The notes beneath the pieces were generated by a model, which had not been told where the DNA came from, searched no databases, and saw nothing but the letters and a program-made list of their open reading frames with translations. Shown here piece after piece: positions 58,923 to 64,000 of a DNA stretch of 64,000 nt. The position numbers and the translations under genes were made by a program. Location: NCBI RefSeq assembly GCF_009796285.1, contig NZ_CP047020.1:6820001-6884000 (forward strand). The letters are read 5' to 3'. Source of the DNA: Streptomyces broussonetiae (GTDB lineage Bacteria; Actinomycetota; Actinomycetes; Streptomycetales; Streptomycetaceae). Position 1 is the first letter of the stretch. Every line of letters begins with the position of its first letter.

Positions 58923-59259
58923 GTGAAAAAGTGTAGTCCACCTGACGTGATCATGAATGTGGGTGTATGGCTAACGCGCCACCCGGCGGACAAAAGCGAC
59001 CATTGTTGTACCCTTCGCCGCCGGGGTTCCGGCCTCGTGGGCCGTATCCCCAGTCTGCCATCCGGAACCCGGCCTGCCGGGAGCAGGGTGCCTTCTGTGC
59101 CGGAGTCCCACGCGTCCTCCGTGCGGCGCCCACGGTATCTCCGTAAGTGCCGTGACGGCTCTGCTCTTCGACCGCGTGTCCCCGGGCGGTCACCGGTCGT
59201 GTCGGTGTCGCCGGCCGATCCGCCGCGACACGCGCGTCTGCCTCGATGAATGAGTTGAT
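58923..59259. other. lexA-nrdR intergenic region, no gene
   Basis: Part of the 567-base gap 58848-59414 between divergent lexA and nrdR. Short frames on either strand lack codon-bias support. It carries the promoters of both genes; the nrdR-proximal end has the NrdR boxes. I see nothing else recognisable in it. Confidence 0.5.
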
Positions 59260-59308
59260 CCCCCACATCTAGTGGTTGGATGGCTACAGCAGCCCACAAG
59301 TTGTGGTC
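59260..59308 (+). promoter_or_regulatory. Tandem NrdR boxes of the nrdRJ operon
   Basis: Box 1 CCCACATCTAGTGGTT (59260-59275) and box 2 CCCACAAGTTGTGGTC (59293-59308), each a near-perfect palindrome, start to start 33 bp apart (about three helical turns). This is the pair arrangement described for NrdR sites upstream of ribonucleotide reductase genes. They lie about 105-155 bases before nrdR, so NrdR would autoregulate nrdRJ. Confidence 0.75.
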
Positions 59309-59414
59309 CCCCGGGTCTGAGACGGCTCAACGATCGCCTATGCTTAGGGCTGCTTCGCGGGGCTCATGGGGCTCGGCGAGGTTGTTGAGTCTGCTGTGAG
59401 GAGGGTTGGAGATC

Positions 59415-59966
59415 ATGCACTGCCCCTTCTGCAGGCACCCCGACAGCCGCGTGGTCGACAGTCGTACGACCGACGACGGCACGTCCATCCGCAGGCGCCG
59501 CCAGTGCCCCGACTGCTCCCGTCGTTTCACGACCGTGGAGACGTGCTCGCTCATGGTGGTCAAGCGGTCCGGAGTCACGGAGCCTTTCAGCCGTACCAAG
59601 GTCATCAATGGCGTGCGCAAGGCGTGCCAGGGGCGGCCTGTCACCGAGGACGCACTCGCCCAGCTCGGCCAACGGGTCGAGGAGGCGGTGCGGGCCACCG
59701 GAAGTGCCGAGCTGACCACCCATGACGTGGGTCTGGCCATACTCGGCCCGTTGCAGGAACTCGACCTCGTCGCCTATCTGCGATTCGCCTCCGTCTACCG
59801 GGCGTTCGACTCGCTCGAGGACTTCGAGGCCGCCATCGCGGAGCTGAGGGAGGCGACGCGAGGCCCCGCCGTGGGCGACGACGACGCGGGAGCGGGGAGC
59901 CAGGAAGACGAACGCGGGCCCGGCGGGACCAATCGGGTCCCCGAGCCCGCCCGCGCCGCCGACTGA
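59415..59966 (+). CDS. nrdR: Transcriptional repressor NrdR
   Basis: 183 residues from MHCPFCRHPDSRVVDSR (ATG at 59415, GGAG upstream). The N-terminal zinc ribbon has CPFC and CPDC pairs. The ATP-cone domain reads VVKRSGVTEPFSRTKVINGVRKAC ... YLRFASVYRAFDSLEDFE. A Gly/Asp-rich tail of ~30 residues follows. It senses ATP/dATP and represses ribonucleotide reductase genes. The gene lies directly before nrdJ, with the tandem NrdR boxes upstream. Confidence 0.97.
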   Translation: MHCPFCRHPDSRVVDSRTTDDGTSIRRRRQCPDCSRRFTTVETCSLMVVKRSGVTEPFSRTKVINGVRKACQGRPVTEDALAQLGQRVEEAVRATGSAELTTHDVGLAILGPLQELDLVAYLRFASVYRAFDSLEDFEAAIAELREATRGPAVGDDDAGAGSQEDERGPGGTNRVPEPARAAD

Positions 59967-60131
59967 CCGGGCGGGCCGGAAACCGGGGGGAGAACCGGAT
60001 TCCGGCCGTAGGCGGCAAACCAAGACCTGTTGCGGGTGGCAGCTGAGGGTGCCCGCAACACACGACAGAACACCGTGCCACGGGAACAAACGGGGCACTT
60101 CAGGGCGTTTTTGCCCGTAGAGGGAGGCGGC

Positions 60132-63023
60132 ATGACAGAGACGGCGAGCGGTCCGGCACGAGGTTCCCGAGCCAAGGGCGGCAAGACGGGAAACAAGGGA
60201 CTGCACATCGAGCGCATCCACACCACCCCCGGCGTACACCCGTACGACGAGGTGGAGTGGGTGAGCCGTGACGTCGTCATGACCAACTGGCGCGACGGCT
60301 CGGTGAACTTCGAGCAGCGTGGCGTCGAGTTCCCCGACTTCTGGTCGGTGAACGCGGTCAACATCGTCACCAGCAAGTACTTCCGAGGTGCCGTCGGCAC
60401 CCCGCAGCGTGAGGTCAGCCTCAAGCAGCTGATCGACCGCATCGTGAAGACGTACCGGAAGGCCGGTGAGGACCACAAGTACTTCGCCTCGCCCGCCGAC
60501 GCCGAGATCTTCGAGCACGAGCTGGCGTACGCCCTCCTGCACCAGATCTTCAGCTTCAACAGCCCCGTGTGGTTCAACGTGGGCACCGCGCAGCCCCAGC
60601 AGGTCTCCGCCTGCTTCATCCTGTCCGTCGACGACTCCATGGAGTCGATCCTCGACTGGTACAAGGAGGAGGGCATGATCTTCAAGGGCGGCTCCGGGGC
60701 CGGCCTGAACCTCTCCCGGATCCGTTCCTCCAAGGAACTGCTGTCCTCCGGCGGCAACGCCTCCGGCCCGGTCTCCTTCATGCGCGGTGCCGACGCCTCC
60801 GCCGGCACGATCAAGTCCGGCGGTGCCACCCGCCGCGCCGCCAAGATGGTCGTGCTCGACGTCGACCACCCCGACATCGAGGACTTCATCGAGACCAAGG
60901 TCAAGGAGGAGGAGAAGATCCGCGTCCTGCGCGACGCGGGCTTCGACATGGACCTGGGCGGCGACGACATCACCTCCGTCCAGTACCAGAACGCCAACAA
61001 CTCGGTCCGCGTGAACGACGAGTTCATGAAGGCGGTCGAGAGCGGAGGGAACTTCGGTCTGCGCGCGCGGATGACCGGTGAGGTCATCGAGGAGGTCGAC
61101 GCCAAGGCGCTCTTCCGTAAGATCGCCGAGGCCGCGTGGGCCTGTGCCGACCCGGGTATCCAGTACGACGACACCATCAACACCTGGCACACCTGCCCCG
61201 AGTCCGGCCGGATCACCGCGTCGAACCCGTGCAGCGAGTACATGCATCTGGACAACACGTCCTGCAACCTGGCCTCGCTGAACCTGATGAAGTTCCTGCA
61301 GGACGACGGCAAGGGCAACCAGTCCTTCGAGGCCGAGCGCTTCCAGAAGGTCGTCGAGCTGGTCATCACCGCGATGGACATCTCGATCTGCTTCGCGGAC
61401 TTCCCGACCCAGAAGATCGGCGAGAACACGCGCGCGTTCCGCCAGCTGGGCATCGGCTACGCCAACCTCGGCGCCCTGCTGATGGCGACCGGCCACGCCT
61501 ACGACTCCAACGGCGGCCGCGCCCTGGCCGGCGCGATCACCTCCCTGATGACGGGTACGGCGTACCGCCGTTCCGCCGAGCTGGCCGCGGTCGTCGGCTC
61601 CTACGACGGCTACGCCCGCAACGCCGACGCCCACAAGCGCGTCATGCAGCAGCACGCCGACGCCAACGGCACGGCCGTGCGCATGGACGACCTGGACACC
61701 CCGGTGTGGGCCGCCGCCACGGAGGCCTGGCAGGACGTTCTGCGTCTTGGCGAGAAGAACGGTTTCCGTAACTCCCAGGCGTCCGTCCTCGCCCCGACCG
61801 GCACCATCGGTCTCGCGATGTCCTGCGACACCACCGGTGTCGAGCCCGACCTCGCTCTTGTGAAGTTCAAGAAGCTGGTCGGCGGCGGCTCGATGCAGAT
61901 CGTCAACGGCACCGTCCCGCAGGCCCTGCGCCGCCTGGGCTACCAGGAGGAGCAGATCGAGGCGGTCGTCGCCCACATCGCCGAGAACGGCAACGTGATC
62001 GACGCCCCCGGTCTCAAGCCGGAGCACTACGAGGTGTTCGACTGCGCCATGGGCGAGCGCGCCATCTCCCCGATGGGCCACGTCCGCATGATGGCCGCGA
62101 TCCAGCCGTGGATCTCCGGCGCCATCTCCAAGACGGTCAACATGCCGGAGACGGCGACCGTCGAGGAGGTCGAGGAGATCTACTACGAGGCCTGGAAGCT
62201 CGGCGTCAAGGCGCTCGCGATCTACCGCGACAACTGCAAGGTCGGCCAGCCGCTCTCCGCCAAGAAGAAGGGCGACGAGAAGACCGAGATCGCCGAGAAG
62301 GCCGAGGAGACGATCCGCACCGCGGTCGAGAAGGTGGTCGAGTACCGCCCGGTCCGCAAGCGCCTGCCCAAGGGCCGCCCCGGCATCACCACGTCCTTCA
62401 CGGTCGGCGGCGCCGAGGGCTACATGACCGCCAACTCCTACCCGGACGACGGTCTCGGCGAGGTCTTCCTGAAGATGTCCAAGCAGGGCTCGACTCTCGC
62501 GGGCATGATGGACGCCTTCTCCATCGCGGTCTCCGTCGGCCTCCAGTACGGCGTGCCGCTGGAGACGTACGTCTCGAAGTTCACCAACATGCGCTTCGAG
62601 CCGGCCGGCATGACCGACGACCCGGACGTGCGGATGGCGCAGTCGATCGTCGACTACATCTTCCGCCGCCTGGCGCTGGACTTCCTGCCCTTCGAGACCC
62701 GCTCCGCGCTCGGCATCCACTCCGCCGAGGAGCGCCAGCGTCACCTGGAGACGGGTTCCTACGAGCCGGCCGACGACGAGGTCGACGTCGAGGGCCTGGC
62801 CCAGTCGGCACCGCGTGCCCAGGAGCTGAAGGCGGTCGTCACTCCCCAGGCCGAGGCGGCCAAGCCCGCCCCGCAGCAGGCGCACACCAGCGCGGAGCTG
62901 GTGGAGATGCAGCTGGGCATCCAGGCCGACGCCCCGCTGTGCTTCTCCTGCGGTACGAAGATGCAGCGGGCCGGTTCCTGCTACATCTGCGAGGGCTGCG
63001 GCTCGACCAGCGGCTGCAGCTGA
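60132..63023 (+). CDS. nrdJ: Vitamin B12-dependent (class II) ribonucleotide reductase NrdJ
   Basis: 963 residues from the ATG at 60132 (GGGAGGCGG upstream). The frame runs back to 60030 but those codons are not family-like. Recognisable: GGSGAGLNLSRIRSS, NPCSEYMHLDNTSCNLASLN, PTGTIGLAMSCDTTGVEPD and MPETATVEEVEEIYYEAWK. The C-terminal cysteine-rich segment CFSCGTKMQRAGSCYICEGC contains the redox pairs and possible zinc site that reduce the active site. It converts ribonucleoside diphosphates or triphosphates to deoxy forms with adenosylcobalamin, without oxygen. I looked for and did not see a B12 riboswitch in the 165-base gap to nrdR. Confidence 0.97.
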   Translation: MTETASGPARGSRAKGGKTGNKGLHIERIHTTPGVHPYDEVEWVSRDVVMTNWRDGSVNFEQRGVEFPDFWSVNAVNIVTSKYFRGAVGTPQREVSLKQLIDRIVKTYRKAGEDHKYFASPADAEIFEHELAYALLHQIFSFNSPVWFNVGTAQPQQVSACFILSVDDSMESILDWYKEEGMIFKGGSGAGLNLSRIRSSKELLSSGGNASGPVSFMRGADASAGTIKSGGATRRAAKMVVLDVDHPDIEDFIETKVKEEEKIRVLRDAGFDMDLGGDDITSVQYQNANNSVRVNDEFMKAVESGGNFGLRARMTGEVIEEVDAKALFRKIAEAAWACADPGIQYDDTINTWHTCPESGRITASNPCSEYMHLDNTSCNLASLNLMKFLQDDGKGNQSFEAERFQKVVELVITAMDISICFADFPTQKIGENTRAFRQLGIGYANLGALLMATGHAYDSNGGRALAGAITSLMTGTAYRRSAELAAVVGSYDGYARNADAHKRVMQQHADANGTAVRMDDLDTPVWAAATEAWQDVLRLGEKNGFRNSQASVLAPTGTIGLAMSCDTTGVEPDLALVKFKKLVGGGSMQIVNGTVPQALRRLGYQEEQIEAVVAHIAENGNVIDAPGLKPEHYEVFDCAMGERAISPMGHVRMMAAIQPWISGAISKTVNMPETATVEEVEEIYYEAWKLGVKALAIYRDNCKVGQPLSAKKKGDEKTEIAEKAEETIRTAVEKVVEYRPVRKRLPKGRPGITTSFTVGGAEGYMTANSYPDDGLGEVFLKMSKQGSTLAGMMDAFSIAVSVGLQYGVPLETYVSKFTNMRFEPAGMTDDPDVRMAQSIVDYIFRRLALDFLPFETRSALGIHSAEERQRHLETGSYEPADDEVDVEGLAQSAPRAQELKAVVTPQAEAAKPAPQQAHTSAELVEMQLGIQADAPLCFSCGTKMQRAGSCYICEGCGSTSGCS

Positions 63024-63047
63024 TGACACACGGTTTGTGAAGTGAAG

Positions 63048-63079
63048 CAAGGGGCGCCGGCCGAGGTCGGCGCCCCTTG
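63048..63079. terminator. Bidirectional terminator after nrdJ
   Basis: Perfect 12-bp inverted repeat CAAGGGGCGCCG (63048-63059) / CGGCGCCCCTTG (63068-63079) with an 8-base loop. It lies between convergent nrdJ and the TerD-domain gene. Confidence 0.8.
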
Positions 63080-63082
63080 CCG

Positions 63083-63610
63083 CTACTGCGCCCTGCCCAT
63101 GACCCGGGTGAAGGTCGCCGGGTCCTCCTCAAAGCCGTGCACGCCGGGACGGAAAGCCCATTCCCCGGAGTCGTCACGGACGAATTCCACGATCGTGGCC
63201 GCTGTCGCCCCGAGGACCGAGCCGAAGTCGTCCTGGGCGAGCACGGTGTAGCGGTCCACCCGGATGCGCATGGCCGGATTCAGCACGTTGGCGAACGTCC
63301 GGCGGCCGAACTGCTGTTGGATGACGACACCGACCACCACGCGCGCGTATCGGCCGTCGAGCCGGTCCAGCTCCAGCGTCATGACCTCGTCCCAGCCGAA
63401 GCCCCTGCCGTCGGTGCTGTCCCGGTTGAGGAAGATCGTGCCGTCCGGTGAACGGCTGTCGAAGTGCACCAGATAGGCCGGAGCCCCGTAGGCGTCGTCC
63501 GAGGTGAACGTCGCGGCGATGATGTCGAGATCGGTGGGCGCCTCACCCGCCGGGCTCGGGTCCCACTTGAGCGCGACCTCGACCTTGTTGATTCCCTTGC
63601 TGAAGCCGGA
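63083..63610 (-). CDS. TerD-family protein
   Basis: 175 residues if started at the TTG 63608-63610, giving LSGFSKGINKVEVALKWDPS, the family start, with GGGGGAAGGGG ideally placed upstream. The frame continues to 63703 without conservation. TerD signs: DLDIIAATFTSDDAYG, VHFDSRSPDGTIFLNRDSTDG and GWDEVMTLELDRLD, the calcium-binding beta-sandwich. Streptomycetes carry many TerD paralogues linked to tellurite resistance, calcium-dependent differentiation and phage defence. This copy stands alone, so its role is not assignable. Confidence 0.9.
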   Translation of the reverse strand, partial: SGFSKGINKVEVALKWDPSPAGEAPTDLDIIAATFTSDDAYGAPAYLVHFDSRSPDGTIFLNRDSTDGRGFGWDEVMTLELDRLDGRYARVVVGVVIQQQFGRRTFANVLNPAMRIRVDRYTVLAQDDFGSVLGATAATIVEFVRDDSGEWAFRPGVHGFEEDPATFTRVMGRAQ

Positions 63611-63764
63611 CAACGGGCTTCCCCTTCCCCCTGTGACTGCTCCGTCCCCAACTCCCCTGGAGCCAGGGCTCTTTGTCCATCGTGCCACGCGTGCGGAGCG
63701 CATGCGCGGGTGATCTCCGCCGGAGCGTGACCGGCGCCACGTCCGGTGGCCTTACGATGGCGCG

Positions 63765-64000
63765 GTGCTGGTCAAGTGGATTCGCTGCACCGTGGTGGAC
63801 CGCCGCGGCTTCGAGCGGGGGCAGCGGAAATGGGCGGGGCTTCTGGGTGAGCCGGGATTTCGGGGACAGGGCGGAGGATGGAGCCGGCAGCGGCCGGGAG
63901 TGGCGCACGTCTTCACCTTCTGGGAGAGCCGCGCCTTCTACGACTCCTTCATGGCCCGCTCGCACGACCGCCTGGCGTCCGCCCAGTCCGGCACGTTCAA
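63765..64000 (+). CDS. DUF4937/YdbC-like protein (3' end outside window)
   Basis: Starts at a GTG at 63765 (VLVKWIRCTVVDRRGFERGQ); 78 residues are visible. RKWAGLLGEPGFRGQGGGWS and HVFTFWESRAFYDSFMARSHD match, from memory, the DUF4937 small family of unknown function. The gap 63611-63764 contains its promoter and that of the divergent TerD gene. Truncated by the window edge. Confidence 0.75.
   Translation, partial: MLVKWIRCTVVDRRGFERGQRKWAGLLGEPGFRGQGGGWSRQRPGVAHVFTFWESRAFYDSFMARSHDRLASAQSGTF

Noticed and set aside
58923..59259. Small genes in the lexA-nrdR gap
   Set aside because: Candidate frames lack codon bias, a ribosome-binding site and recognisable homology.
59967..60131. Cobalamin riboswitch before nrdJ
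   Set aside because: The gap is short and no B12-box-like conserved element is seen; the NrdR boxes explain regulation.
59364..63050. Minus-strand frame of 1228 codons
   Set aside because: Shadow of nrdR and nrdJ, which have secure family motifs.
1..64000. tRNA or rRNA genes
   Set aside because: No cloverleaf-like or rRNA-like sequence was recognised in any intergenic stretch.

Overview
The window reads as a chromosomal segment of a Streptomyces or a very close relative. It is strongly GC-rich with GC-biased third codon positions, uses GTG starts often, and strings together recA-recX, gluABCD, miaB-miaA-dapF-RSH, hflX, lexA and nrdRJ. From memory this is the gene order of the recA-to-nrdJ region of model streptomycetes; I could not run an alignment. 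No tRNA, rRNA, CRISPR array or replication origin was seen.

Layout. 0-0.7 kb: the start of a polyprenyl synthetase gene and a small upstream gene (minus). 1.2-3.2 kb: recA-recX behind an SOS-type promoter. 3.4-9.2 kb: an FtsX/MacB-like permease without its ATPase, a 16-17 bp tandem array, a sulfur operon (cysteine-rich leader peptide, cysteine dioxygenase, rhodanese) and an FAD monooxygenase. 9.3-16.1 kb: the glutamate ABC importer gluABCD with an internal hairpin, a two-component system and a convergent TAXI-type binding protein. 16.2-20.8 kb: a MazG-like protein, a large lipoprotein, MarR, a DUF6204-like protein, a 29-bp tandem array, a small hypothetical protein and a PP2C phosphatase.

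21-35 kb is the main accessory block. An IclR regulator precedes a single-module NRPS with the full architecture of indigoidine synthetase (A-Ox-A-T-TE). It is followed by a 4-oxalocrotonate-type tautomerase, an Asp/Glu-racemase/maleate-isomerase-fold protein without the usual cysteines, two MFS exporters around a TetR gene, an imine-reductase/3-hydroxyisobutyrate-dehydrogenase-like enzyme, an aromatic-ring FAD hydroxylase and a Tat-exported BBE-type flavin oxidase. The usual indigoidine partners indA and indB are not here. I infer that a glutamine-derived pyridinedione or pigment is made and then modified and exported.

35-46.8 kb is core metabolism: miaB, an extradiol-dioxygenase-fold protein, an MT0933-type antitoxin and an acidic small protein, miaA, a membrane protein, dapF, a RelA/SpoT homologue, a secreted M1-type peptidase and hflX. 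46.9-49.5 kb is an IS30-family wreck whose transposase contains an internal inversion. A divergent NmrA/MarR pair lies between two IS30 3' ends. 49.6-55.6 kb: a secreted trypsin-like protease and a three-gene NIS siderophore-type operon (aminotransferase, IucA/IucC synthetase, GNAT). 55.7-63.1 kb: DinG-type helicase, lexA with its own SOS box, and nrdR-nrdJ behind tandem NrdR boxes. The window closes with a TerD-domain gene and the start of a DUF4937-like gene.

The DNA-damage and nucleotide functions (recA, recX, dinG, lexA, nrdRJ) bracket the window. The accessory blocks (pigment-type cluster, IS30 island, siderophore genes) sit between conserved housekeeping genes. Start codons were often moved inward from the longest reading frame because of ribosome-binding sites or family alignments; this is stated per gene.
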